From AC-69 sp044867345 (GTDB lineage Bacteria > Actinomycetota > UBA4738 > HRBIN12), in contig JBIOUU010000061.1 in assembly GCA_044867345.1 (NCBI GenBank), positions 1 to 16,483 of the forward strand: a stretch of DNA of 16,483 nt, given 5' to 3'. The translations under genes were made by a program, and so were the position numbers. Positions 6,878 through 14,453 of this stretch are shown piece by piece (position 1 is the stretch's first letter; each line of letters opens with the position of its first letter). The notes beneath the pieces were generated by a model. That model saw only the letters and a program-made list of their open reading frames with translations, was not told the DNA's origin and searched no databases.

Positions 6878-6910
6878 CCGGGACGTACCCGTGCGTCCCC
6901 GGTTTGCCTT
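6878..6910 (+). terminator. Terminator of the coiled-coil gene
   Basis: GGGACG (6880-6885) pairs with CGTCCC (6894-6899) across an 8-nt loop. Two further C-G pairs (6878-6879 with 6901-6902) can form if C6900 bulges. The T-rich GGTTTGCCTT follows. It begins 26 nt after the plus-strand stop and 8 bp before the convergent amidase stop, so it may serve both strands. Confidence 0.55.
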
Positions 6911-6917
6911 CGCACAC

Positions 6918-7655
6918 TCAGCAGTTCGGATCGACCCATTGCGGTCGAGGGCCGATCGGCACCCCGGCCAGGGTGGCCATCCGTTTCAGCTTCCGCCGGA
7001 AGATCCGCATGTCCGCGTGCTGCCAATCGCTGTGGGTCAGGCACCGCCAGGACGGGTACAGCTCGTGGTGATACGGGCTCATCAAGGTCTCCGCGTGTCC
7101 GATCACGTTCCGAACCTCGATGTCGAACTTCGCAAGCAACCACAGCGTCAACTCGAGCGCGGCGCGGAGCTGGGGCCTGCGGCGCAGGATCTGGCCGTCG
7201 CTCGTCCCCACCATCTCGATGCCGATGGCCGTCCAGTTCATCCCGATGGCGTGCCGGCATCGGATCCCCATGTTGACGAGCTGGTAGATGGTGCCGTCCG
7301 TGTCCACGATGAAATGCGAACAGACGCCTGGCATCTCGCCCAGATGCAGGCTGTTCGACGCGAAGGTGTTCCACGCACTCGAGAACGATGGGCCGTCCGT
7401 GTAGTGCTCCACCACGACGTGGGGGTCGGTGAGCTCCCAGGTCCGCTCCCCGTAGTGCCGCTTCGAGTACGCCGCCATCTGCCGCTTGCGCCTCGCGCCG
7501 AACGGGATCTTCTTCCACACGACGGCGGGCTTCAGCGAAGATGGGTCGACCAGCCGGGGCGCTCGCTGTCCCACGGTACCCGAGGCTCGCGGCCCAGGAA
7601 CCAAGAGCAGCGCGCAGGACACGAGCGCGAGCACCGTCATGATCGGTCGCCTCAC
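6918..7655 (-). CDS. Secreted N-acetylmuramoyl-L-alanine amidase (Amidase_2/PGRP fold)
   Basis: The 245-residue protein begins MRRPIMTVLALVSCALLLVP, a signal peptide, so it acts outside the membrane. The domain cuts the lactyl-amide bond between MurNAc and the peptide. It shows VVEHYTDG (His84, first zinc ligand), CSHFIVDTDGTIYQLV (112-127), RHAIGMNWTAIGIEMVG (134-150) and NVIGHAET (His187, second ligand). The third ligand is probably His208 or Asp210 in WRCLTHSDW. I chose the GTG at 7655 because it gives the signal peptide a basic n-region. The ATG at 7640 (five residues shorter, GAGG 9 nt upstream) is the alternative, and a GTG at 7694 is unlikely. A TACGAT hexamer directly upstream suggests a leaderless start. 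It is divergent from the DUF1996 gene. Family confident; start moderately so. Confidence 0.9.
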   Translation of the reverse strand: MRRPIMTVLALVSCALLLVPGPRASGTVGQRAPRLVDPSSLKPAVVWKKIPFGARRKRQMAAYSKRHYGERTWELTDPHVVVEHYTDGPSFSSAWNTFASNSLHLGEMPGVCSHFIVDTDGTIYQLVNMGIRCRHAIGMNWTAIGIEMVGTSDGQILRRRPQLRAALELTLWLLAKFDIEVRNVIGHAETLMSPYHHELYPSWRCLTHSDWQHADMRIFRRKLKRMATLAGVPIGPRPQWVDPNC

Positions 7656-7661
7656 TCGGCG

Positions 7662-7667
7662 ATCGTA
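7662..7667 (-). promoter_or_regulatory. -10-like hexamer of a possible leaderless amidase transcript
   Basis: TACGAT on the minus strand occupies exactly -12 to -7 relative to the G of the GTG at 7655, with CGCCGA between. That is where a -10 box sits when transcription starts at the start codon. No Shine-Dalgarno sequence precedes this GTG and no matching -35 box was found. Confidence 0.4.
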
Positions 7668-7687
7668 CCTAGACCCGGCCGGGATAC

Positions 7688-7715
7688 TTGTCACGGTCGA
7701 CGCCTTCTCTATGCT
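7688..7715 (+). promoter_or_regulatory. Candidate sigma-70 promoter of the DUF1996 propeller gene
   Basis: TTGTCA (7688-7693, five of six matches to TTGACA) is followed after 16 nt by TATGCT (7710-7715, four of six matches to TATAAT). Transcription would start near 7722, leaving a leader of about 45 nt that contains the palindrome at 7742-7751 and the ribosome binding site. Confidence 0.5.
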
Positions 7716-7741
7716 GGCCAGGTCCGTGATCCCGCGCCAGG

Positions 7742-7751
7742 CAGGCGCCTG
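7742..7751. repeat. Perfect 10-bp palindrome in the DUF1996 gene leader
   Basis: CAGGCGCCTG is fully self-complementary and lies 3 nt upstream of the GGAGAGGGG ribosome binding region (7755-7763). It could be an operator half or chance in GC-rich DNA. Confidence 0.25.
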
Positions 7752-7767
7752 ATCGGAGAGGGGTACG

Positions 7768-9804
7768 GTGCGGATGAAGCCGATCGGACCGGGCGCTCGC
7801 CGTGCCGGCTCGATCGCGGTGCTCGCCCTCCTCTTCGCGCTCGTCCCATCGATGGCCGGGGCGGACGATTCCGCAGGTCAGTTCTGGGTTCGGTGCCCCT
7901 TCTCCCACGCGGCGATGGACGATCCCATCGTCTTCCCGGGCCAGCCGGACGCGTCGCACATGCACGACTTCTTCGGGAACAAGACAACGAGCGCCGCTTC
8001 AACCGAGGGGTCCATGTTGGCGGGGTCGACGACTTGCCGGATCCCCAGCGACACCGCCGGCTACTGGTCCCCAACTGCGTACTTGGACGGCGTCCCGATC
8101 AAGCCTCCGGTCATGCGGGTCTACTACCTTGGGATGCGGGACTTCACGGTGGGGAGCATCCCAGCGGGCCTCAAGATGATCGGCGGGAACAAGTCCGCGA
8201 CATCTCCTGAGGACAATCCCCACGTGTTCTGGTACTGCGGTGAAACCGTTTCGGTGAAGACGCCCAAGATGGACGCTCCTTATGATTGCACGCCCTGGTC
8301 GCAGTACAAGTTCGTCGACGGCCTGATCGGCGTCGTGGACATGCCGAATTGCTGGAATGGTGCCGGCTTGGAGCCCATCGACGTCATCTACCAGATCGCC
8401 GGGGAGTGTCCCCCTGGCTTCGATCACGTCTTGCCGAGGGTCAGCGAGCGCATCCACTTCGGGATCATGAACCCGATGAACCCGGACGGGACGGTGGGCC
8501 TGACCCTTTCCAGCGGTCCCTACCTCACGCTCCATGCCGACTTCTGGAACACGTGGCAGCAAGCCAGGCTGGACCAGCTCGTGGCCGATTGCCTCGTCGC
8601 TCGCGTTGGCTGCGGGTCGGTGACGCCGGCGCCCAAGCCGGAGTGGACGGAGGAGTTCGGAACGCTTCGCTACGACCTCGCGTTGGGGCTGGCCGAGGCA
8701 AGAGATCGCGTCTTCGTCGTGGGCTCCACCAACATGGCCTTGCCGGGTCAGGACTTTCGGGCAGTCACCGATGCGTTCGTACGCGCCTACGGTCCCAATG
8801 GTCGCGAGTTGTGGACCGACCAGTTCGGCACCTCGGGGATCGACCAGGGACTCGCCGTTGCGGCGACCGGAAGCGCGATCTACGTTGTCGGCTCGACGGA
8901 TCAATCCCTCCACGGACAGAAGTTCGGTGGGGGTATCGATTCCTTCGTCCGCGCGTACAGCCTCGGAGGTGACGTCCTGTGGACGCGCGAGTTCGGCTCG
9001 ACCGGAGACGACAAGGGCCTCGCGGTGGCGGCGAACGCCGACGGTGTGTACGTCGCCGGAACCACCGACGGCAGGCTCGGTGACAGCCGTCGGGGAGGCG
9101 TGGACGGTTTCGTTCGTAAGTACAGCCACACTGGCACCGAACTGTGGACGAAGCAGGTGGGGACCACGCTCAGCGACGACGTCCGAGCCGTCGCCGTCGA
9201 CCACCTCGGCGTGTACGTCGCCGGTTCGACCGACGGGGGGTTCGAGCAGGCCAGCACCGGCGGGTTCGAAGCGTTCGTTCGGGCATATCGGCCGAACGGG
9301 GCCAAGTGGTGGGTTTCCGAGTTCGGCACCACGGGCACCGACGGGATCCGGGGCATCGCCGCCGGGCCCTCGGCGATCTACGTCTCGGGCTCCACGGACG
9401 GGACCTTCCCCGAGCAACTGCCGCAGGGAGGGATCGACGGGTTCGTCCGGCGGCTCGACCATCACGGCAACGAAGTGTGGACGCGGCAGTTCGGCTCACC
9501 GGGGACCGACGACGTCCACGGCCTGAACGTGACCGCCGGCGGCATCTTCGTGGCGGGCTCGACCGACGGAGCCCTCCCCGACGAGAACCTGATCGGAGAG
9601 ACCGATCCCTTCCTGGCGAAGTACAACGCCCGGGGCGTGCAGCTTTGGGCGACCCAGTTCGGCACGAGCGACTTCGACGCGGGATCGGCACTAACCGCGA
9701 ACGCGGACGCGGCCTATGTGGCCGGCGAGACCCACGGGGCCTTCGAGGGGGAGGTCAACGAAGGCGACCGCGACGCCTTCGTGACGAAGATCGGCTTCGC
9801 CTGA
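7768..9804 (+). CDS. Secreted DUF1996 protein with seven SBBP-like propeller repeats
   Basis: The 678-residue protein starts with a signal peptide (about 1-32) and is exported. Residues about 36-285 are a DUF1996 domain, with FWVRCPFSHAAMDDPIVFPG followed by ASHMHDFFGN (His64, His66), the conserved core of this family, which has no known activity. From 297 to the end come seven repeats of 55-56 residues, starting near 297, 353, 409, 464, 519, 575 and 631. Each has an FGTxGxD start, a YVAGSTDG strand, GGxDxFVRxY and a closing LWTxQ. They look like SBBP-type blades and the count fits a closed seven-bladed beta-propeller; the last, shorter repeat would close against the first. I chose the GTG at 7768 for its spacing to GAGGGG; an ATG at 7774 is possible. 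The role may be binding of a surface or extracellular polymer, which is inference. It is convergent with the kinase gene, 31 bp away. Confidence 0.9.
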   Translation: MRMKPIGPGARRAGSIAVLALLFALVPSMAGADDSAGQFWVRCPFSHAAMDDPIVFPGQPDASHMHDFFGNKTTSAASTEGSMLAGSTTCRIPSDTAGYWSPTAYLDGVPIKPPVMRVYYLGMRDFTVGSIPAGLKMIGGNKSATSPEDNPHVFWYCGETVSVKTPKMDAPYDCTPWSQYKFVDGLIGVVDMPNCWNGAGLEPIDVIYQIAGECPPGFDHVLPRVSERIHFGIMNPMNPDGTVGLTLSSGPYLTLHADFWNTWQQARLDQLVADCLVARVGCGSVTPAPKPEWTEEFGTLRYDLALGLAEARDRVFVVGSTNMALPGQDFRAVTDAFVRAYGPNGRELWTDQFGTSGIDQGLAVAATGSAIYVVGSTDQSLHGQKFGGGIDSFVRAYSLGGDVLWTREFGSTGDDKGLAVAANADGVYVAGTTDGRLGDSRRGGVDGFVRKYSHTGTELWTKQVGTTLSDDVRAVAVDHLGVYVAGSTDGGFEQASTGGFEAFVRAYRPNGAKWWVSEFGTTGTDGIRGIAAGPSAIYVSGSTDGTFPEQLPQGGIDGFVRRLDHHGNEVWTRQFGSPGTDDVHGLNVTAGGIFVAGSTDGALPDENLIGETDPFLAKYNARGVQLWATQFGTSDFDAGSALTANADAAYVAGETHGAFEGEVNEGDRDAFVTKIGFA

Positions 9805-9835
9805 CCGAGGGCCTTCCCGGGCGCGCCGCACGGGA
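9805..9835. other. 31-bp convergent junction with a small inverted repeat
   Basis: Between the two repeat-protein stops, TCCCG and CGGGA flank GGCGCGCCGCA. The stem is only 5 bp, so a two-way terminator here is weakly supported. Confidence 0.3.
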
Positions 9836-12025
9836 CTACGCCGTCTCCACCTTGCCGATCCACACGGCCCCCTGATCGTCCAGCGACCTGGTCTCCGACC
9901 CGACGGCGATGAGCTTCGTCCCCAGCACCACGAGGCCGTTGATCCGCTGCCGCCCCTGGCCCCCCAGCGGTGACGACGCGACGGGACCCTGTCTCGTCCA
10001 GCTCGTCCCGTCGGTGGAAAGCCAGATCGCGCCGTTCGAGTCACCGGCAGCGGTCTCCGAGTAGCCCGCAGCGACGATCGCCTTGCCGTAGACGCACAGC
10101 GAGGACATCCACTGCGCTCCGCGTCCACCGAATGTGTCCTCCACGTGAGGGACCCGAGTCCAGGTCTGGCCGTCCGTCGAGGTCCACACCGCCGCGTCGG
10201 GATCGCCTCCAGCATCGTCGGTTCCCACCGCCACCAGGCCCGGCCCGGCGTCGAGTACCGCGTTGATCTGCTGGTTCCCCGGACCGCGGAGCGAGTCCTG
10301 GTCGGCCCTGGACCACCCACCTCCCAACTCCACCCACACGGCCGCATCGCGATCTCCCGCGTCGGTGGTGACGAAGCCCACCGCGAACACCTCGGCTCCC
10401 AGGGCCGTCGCATCGAACATCTCCTCGTGGTCCGGTCCACCGAACGATGGGGTTGCGAGACTGGTCCAGTCCTTCCCGTTGCCGGACTTCCACACCCTCG
10501 CGTCGATGCTCTCGGCGGTGACCACGTGACCAACGGCCACGAGACCTTCGGGCCCTCGCACCACACGGTGCATCAGCTGGTTGCCGAGATCGTGCAGCCC
10601 GCTTGTCGGCGAGTCGACCCGCTGCCACGTCGAGCCGTCGTCCGAGGACGTCCACGCGGCGGCGTCGGTGTCACCCCCGATGACTTCCGCCCCGACCGCA
10701 ACGACCAGACCGTCGAGCACGGCGATCCCGTCCATCCGCTCCTCGCCGCTGGCCACGAAGGCATCGCCGCGGACCCGTTCCCATCGAGTCGCGTTCGACG
10801 AGGTCCAGACGGCCGCGTCATCGGTGCCTGCCGACTCGTCGTGACCGACGGCCACGAGCGTTCCATCCACCTTCGTCGCCGCCGAGAGCGCTTGATTAAG
10901 AGGACCGCCCAAAGCGTTGCGGACGTCTGGTACCGGGGTCCACGAGAGCTTCGGCACTGCAACAGGAACCGATGGGGACCTGGGTCGGCCCGTGGTTCCC
11001 CCGTTCTCAGGAGCGTGTGGGGACGGAAGCACCACTGAGGCAGCCACGATCAGTACGGCCACGCCGGCGACGACGGCGCCCGAGATGACCGCGGCGCGTC
11101 GTCGACGGGCGGGTCTCGGGCGGGATCGCGCCCGCGGTCGCGCGCCCTCAGGAGCGTGGAAGGGTGGTGGCGCCGGAGCCGGAGCGCCGGTCGCGCGTCC
11201 GGCCGCGACCGCGAGCTCGTGGCAGGTCGCGAAGCGATCATCCCTGGACTTGGCCATGGCCCGCGCGAGCACGTCGTCCACCTCCGCCAGCGCGGGCGAC
11301 AGTTCGCTCACCAACGGCGGGGCATCTTCCAGCTGCGCGTAGATCGTCCCCACCTCGGTCTCGCGGCGGAACGGCACGGCACCAGTCAGGCAACGGAACA
11401 GGACGCACCCGAGCGAGTAGACGTCGGCCCGGCCGTCCACTTCCTTCCCTCGGATTTGCTCGGGGGCCACGTAGTCCACGGTGCCGACGAACTGGCCCGT
11501 TCGGGTCAACCCCGCGCCGGAGTGCAGGCGTTTCGTCACCCCGAAGTCCGAGAGGTACACCCTGTCCCCCGGCATCTTCCCCTCCGAGGAGAGCAGGATG
11601 TTCGCCGGCTTCACGTCCCGGTGGACCAGGCCCTGGGCATGGGCGGCGTCCAGGGCGGCAGCGCATTGGGAGATGATCGACACTGCCCGGGGCGGCTCCA
11701 GCTTGGTCACTCCTCGGAGAAGCCGCTCGAGGTCGGTCCCTTCGACGTACCGCATGGACAGGTACAGGACCCCGTCCGCTTCACCGGCGTCGTAGACGGT
11801 GACCACGTTCGGGTGATCGAGGCCCCCGGCGATCCGCGACTCCCTGATGAACCGCTCCCGAAAGGCCTCGTCCTCGGCCATCTCGGGGTCGAGGACCTTC
11901 AGGGCCACCTTGCGGTGCAGGCGGAGGTGCTCGGCCAGGTAGACCACGGCCATCCCGCCTCGGCCGATCACTGCGAGGATCTGGTGGCCGGCCAGCTCGG
12001 TTCCGACCCTAGGATCGGCTCCCAT
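9836..12025 (-). CDS. Transmembrane Ser/Thr protein kinase (PknB type) with seven-repeat extracellular sensor
   Basis: The 729-residue protein has a complete kinase domain (about 8-275): glycine loop GRGGMAVVY (21-29), ATP-binding Lys43 in ALKVL, Glu62, catalytic HRDVKPAN (135-142), DFG (160-162) and the APEQ segment after GTVDY. A Pro/Arg-rich juxtamembrane stretch leads to one transmembrane helix (about 311-333). Outside are seven repeats of about 50 residues, each with (L/V)VAVG, then DAAVWTS and a WxRV end, beginning near 391, 441, 495, 546, 597, 650 and 705. They look like a seven-bladed propeller, comparable in plan to the propeller sensor of mycobacterial PknD but with a different repeat. 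I chose the ATG at 12025, right before the kinase fold; the frame extends to 12127 but would overlap the divergent gene. There is no Shine-Dalgarno sequence. It would phosphorylate cytoplasmic targets in response to an outside ligand; targets unknown. Confidence 0.93.
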   Translation of the reverse strand: MGADPRVGTELAGHQILAVIGRGGMAVVYLAEHLRLHRKVALKVLDPEMAEDEAFRERFIRESRIAGGLDHPNVVTVYDAGEADGVLYLSMRYVEGTDLERLLRGVTKLEPPRAVSIISQCAAALDAAHAQGLVHRDVKPANILLSSEGKMPGDRVYLSDFGVTKRLHSGAGLTRTGQFVGTVDYVAPEQIRGKEVDGRADVYSLGCVLFRCLTGAVPFRRETEVGTIYAQLEDAPPLVSELSPALAEVDDVLARAMAKSRDDRFATCHELAVAAGRATGAPAPAPPPFHAPEGARPRARSRPRPARRRRAAVISGAVVAGVAVLIVAASVVLPSPHAPENGGTTGRPRSPSVPVAVPKLSWTPVPDVRNALGGPLNQALSAATKVDGTLVAVGHDESAGTDDAAVWTSSNATRWERVRGDAFVASGEERMDGIAVLDGLVVAVGAEVIGGDTDAAAWTSSDDGSTWQRVDSPTSGLHDLGNQLMHRVVRGPEGLVAVGHVVTAESIDARVWKSGNGKDWTSLATPSFGGPDHEEMFDATALGAEVFAVGFVTTDAGDRDAAVWVELGGGWSRADQDSLRGPGNQQINAVLDAGPGLVAVGTDDAGGDPDAAVWTSTDGQTWTRVPHVEDTFGGRGAQWMSSLCVYGKAIVAAGYSETAAGDSNGAIWLSTDGTSWTRQGPVASSPLGGQGRQRINGLVVLGTKLIAVGSETRSLDDQGAVWIGKVETA

Positions 12026-12031
12026 GGGCCG

Positions 12032-12037
12032 GTTGTA
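12032..12037 (-). promoter_or_regulatory. -10-like hexamer of a possible leaderless kinase transcript
   Basis: TACAAC (four of six matches to TATAAT) lies exactly at -12 to -7 relative to the A of the ATG at 12025, and no Shine-Dalgarno sequence is present. This is the spacing expected if the first transcribed base is the A of the start codon. No recognisable -35 box was found. Confidence 0.35.
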
Positions 12038-12060
12038 ACACTCGGGCGACGGCGCGGATA

Positions 12061-12085
12061 GGGTCGGGTTGACCCCGAGAAACCC
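12061..12085. repeat. Overlapping inverted repeats between the kinase and LuxR genes
   Basis: GGGTC (12061-12065) pairs with GACCC (12071-12075), and GGGTT (12066-12070) pairs with AACCC (12081-12085). The two pairs are mutually exclusive and lie in the 86-bp divergent region, a natural place for an operator shared by both genes. The stems are short, so support is weak. Confidence 0.25.
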
Positions 12086-12111
12086 TGGGGCCAGCATGAG
12101 GCCGGTCCGCG

Positions 12112-14202
12112 ATGGCTCATGTCTCATCCTCGGGCACCGACCGCGTCGTCGGGAGGGGGAACGAGCTCTCCCGGCTCGACGCCTTCATGGACGATCTCGC
12201 TCAGGGGCCGACTGTTCTCCTGCTGGAGGGCGAGTCGGGGATCGGGAAGACCACTCTGTGGAAGCGAGGCGTGGCCACCGCGACGGAGCGGGATTGGCGC
12301 GTGCTCTCCACCAGGCCCGCCGAGTCCGAAGCCAAGCTCTCGTACGCCGGCCTGGCCGATCTGCTGGATGCGAGCCGCGACGTCCTTCAGGCGCTTCCCG
12401 ACCCGCAGCGGCACGCGCTCGAGGTGGCCCTGCTCAAGGCGGAGCCCGAGGAGGGAGCCTCTGACGCCCGAGCTGTCTCCGCGGCCCTATTGACCGCGCT
12501 CCGCGAGGCAGCTGCTGCGGGTTCCGTGCTGATCGCGCTCGACGACGTGCAGTGGCTCGATCCTTCCACCGCGTCCGCGCTGGGGTTCGCGGTCCGTCGT
12601 CTGGAGAACGAGCCGATCGGGCTTCTGCTCGCGAGGCGCGAAGCGGGAGCGTCCCTTCCGTTCGGACTGTCCCGAGCGTTTCCCGAGGAACGTATCGCCC
12701 GGGTGCGCTTGGAGCCGCTCTCCGTCGACGACTTGGGCGCGATGTTGCACGCCCGACTCGGCGCTAACCTCCCCCGCCCGACCCTCAAGCGCCTGCACGA
12801 GATGTCGCGCGGCAATCCCTTTTTCGCACTCGAGATCGCCCGAGCGGAGCTCCGGGGAGAACTGCGTCCCACCGGGGCGGCGCTACCCATCCCGCAGGCA
12901 CTGCGAGAAGACCTGCTCCGCGACCGGCTTCGCGCCCTACCCTCGGCCAACCGCGAGACGTTGTTGTACGCGTCGGCCTGCTCGAGGCCAACGGTCGGAC
13001 TGCTCGAGGCGGTAACCAAGTCTTCGAATGTGGCCGAGCAACTGACGAAGGCGATGGACGCGGGCATCGTTGAGACCGACGGCCACGACCTGAGCTTCAC
13101 GCACCCGCTGTACGGCTCGGCGATCTACGCAGCATCGTCTCGAGACCACCGGCACAGGGTCCATCGCCGGCTCGCGGAAGTCGTCGAAGATCCGGAGGAA
13201 CGCGCCCGGCACCTGGCGCTGGCAGCGGACGGACCCGATCCCGAGGCGGCGAAAGCGCTCGAGGATGCGGCACGCGCCGCCATCGCGCGAGGATCGCCCA
13301 TCGCCGCCGCCGAGCTCTGTGAGATGGCCGTGCGTCTCACGCCGTCGGAACAGGTGCACGACATTCATCGCTTGCGCATTGCGGCCGCCGACTACTGGCT
13401 TCTTGCGGGGGATCAGAACCGGGCGTTGCAACTCATAGAGGCGGTGGCGGCGACGGCTCCCTCCGGTCCTGAACGTGCCGAAGCGCTTCGGTCCCTCGGC
13501 CTGGTGCTGTTCTCAATGGACGAAGATCATCGAGCCGCGGACATCTTCGCAGAGGCCCGCCGCGAAGAGGCGGCTCCGCCCGGCGCGCTGGAGTGGGGCT
13601 TGGGCGAGCGCACTTCCATTTTCATCGCCGACTACGTGGAGGCCCTGACCGAGCTTGGGATGCTCGACCAGGCGGGTGAGGTCCTCAACTGGCTCGAGGA
13701 ACGGGGTCAGGTAGTGGACCGACCGTGGAGCGTCGCGGTTTCAGCCCGCTACCGCGGTCTTCTCGCCGCCGTAGATGGCGACTTCCAGGCTGCCTTCGCC
13801 TCCCTCGATCGGGCGCTGAAGGAGCACGAGCGCCTTCCCATGCCGTTCGAGCTCGGCCGAACGATGTTGGTCCTGGGCGCGATCCGGCGCCGGGCCAAGC
13901 AGAAGCGGCCCGCCCGGGAGGCGCTCGAGGAGGCCCTGGCCATCTTCGAGCGGCTCGGTGCACCGTTGTGGGTCGACAAGACTCGTGCCGAGCTCGCCCG
14001 GATCGGTGGCCGACGATCCGCCGCGGGGCAGCTCACCGAGGTCGAGGCACGCGTGGCGAAGCTGGCGGCCGCCGGCAGGACCAACCGCGAGATCGCCGAT
14101 GCCCTGTTCATGAGTGTGCGGACGGTCGAAGGCCACCTCTCACATGTGTATGCGAAGCTCGGCGTCCGCTCACGGACCGAGCTCGTACCGCTCTTCGACT
14201 AG
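12112..14202 (+). CDS. Large ATP-binding LuxR-family transcriptional regulator (LAL/MalT-like)
   Basis: The 696-residue protein has an N-terminal AAA/STAND ATPase, with Walker A GESGIGKTT (40-48) and Walker B VLIALDDVQWLD (139-150). A long helical TPR-like middle follows (about 350-630; for instance EALEEALAIFERLGAPLWVD). It ends in a LuxR-type DNA-binding domain (about 635-690; LTEVEARVAKLAAAGRTNREIADALFMS, then VRTVEGHLSHVYAKLGV). Such proteins are ATP-dependent activators that bind an inducer or partner protein through the TPR region. At 696 residues it is somewhat shorter than typical 900-residue members. I chose the ATG at 12112, since residues just after it lead into the VGRGNELSRLD motif that normally opens the domain; only a weak GAGG lies upstream. 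It is divergent from the kinase gene (86 bp) and upstream of the sulfatase gene, either of which could be a target. Confidence 0.93.
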   Translation: MAHVSSSGTDRVVGRGNELSRLDAFMDDLAQGPTVLLLEGESGIGKTTLWKRGVATATERDWRVLSTRPAESEAKLSYAGLADLLDASRDVLQALPDPQRHALEVALLKAEPEEGASDARAVSAALLTALREAAAAGSVLIALDDVQWLDPSTASALGFAVRRLENEPIGLLLARREAGASLPFGLSRAFPEERIARVRLEPLSVDDLGAMLHARLGANLPRPTLKRLHEMSRGNPFFALEIARAELRGELRPTGAALPIPQALREDLLRDRLRALPSANRETLLYASACSRPTVGLLEAVTKSSNVAEQLTKAMDAGIVETDGHDLSFTHPLYGSAIYAASSRDHRHRVHRRLAEVVEDPEERARHLALAADGPDPEAAKALEDAARAAIARGSPIAAAELCEMAVRLTPSEQVHDIHRLRIAAADYWLLAGDQNRALQLIEAVAATAPSGPERAEALRSLGLVLFSMDEDHRAADIFAEARREEAAPPGALEWGLGERTSIFIADYVEALTELGMLDQAGEVLNWLEERGQVVDRPWSVAVSARYRGLLAAVDGDFQAAFASLDRALKEHERLPMPFELGRTMLVLGAIRRRAKQKRPAREALEEALAIFERLGAPLWVDKTRAELARIGGRRSAAGQLTEVEARVAKLAAAGRTNREIADALFMSVRTVEGHLSHVYAKLGVRSRTELVPLFD

Positions 14203-14231
14203 TTCGAGCAGTCGCGTCACTCCTGCGTTGT

Positions 14232-14249
14232 CGCGCGACCAGACGCGCG
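14232..14249 (+). terminator. Candidate hairpin after the LuxR regulator gene
   Basis: CGCGCG (14232-14237) and CGCGCG (14244-14249) form a 6-bp stem with an ACCAGA loop, 29 nt after the stop. There is no T-tract. It would separate the regulator from the sulfatase gene. Confidence 0.3.
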
Positions 14250-14340
14250 TGAGCCCTGCGACTTCGCCGAATACCTCCCTTGCTGACGTCGCCTTCTGGC
14301 CACAGAGGCGCACGACGACGGAGGTGACCGAAGCGCATTC

Positions 14341-14427
14341 CTAGGTAGTTCGTCCGCCATTCACACGTAGCCCCTCGGATTTCCCGGAACCGGGCCCTCC
14401 CTAGCGTCGGCCTCAGTGGTCGCGACC
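14341..14427 (+). promoter_or_regulatory. Upstream region of the sulfatase gene with repeated and palindromic elements
   Basis: Three elements lie here. GTAG occurs twice, 22 bp apart (14345-14348 and 14367-14370), within AGGTAG and ACGTAG. CCCGG-AA-CCGGG (14383-14394) is a tight inverted repeat. GGTCGCGACC (14418-14427) is a perfect 10-bp palindrome. Together they suggest binding sites for a dimeric regulator, possibly the LuxR protein encoded just upstream. No canonical -35/-10 pair is evident. Confidence 0.35.
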
Positions 14428-14453
14428 GCGGCCGCAGAGGAAGGGAGGCTCCG

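Noticed and set aside
6660..8210. Plus-strand open frame of 516 residues
   Set aside because: It spans the coiled-coil gene, the antisense of the amidase and part of the DUF1996 gene, with Arg/Pro/His-rich composition typical of shadow frames in GC-rich DNA.
8640..9804. Tandem DNA repeat or CRISPR-like array in the propeller region
   Set aside because: The ~168-bp periodicity comes from the diverged protein repeats in one continuous reading frame; there are no identical repeats or spacers.
12026..12127. Longer kinase start at 12127
   Set aside because: It would overlap the start of the divergent LuxR gene and adds 34 residues with no kinase similarity.
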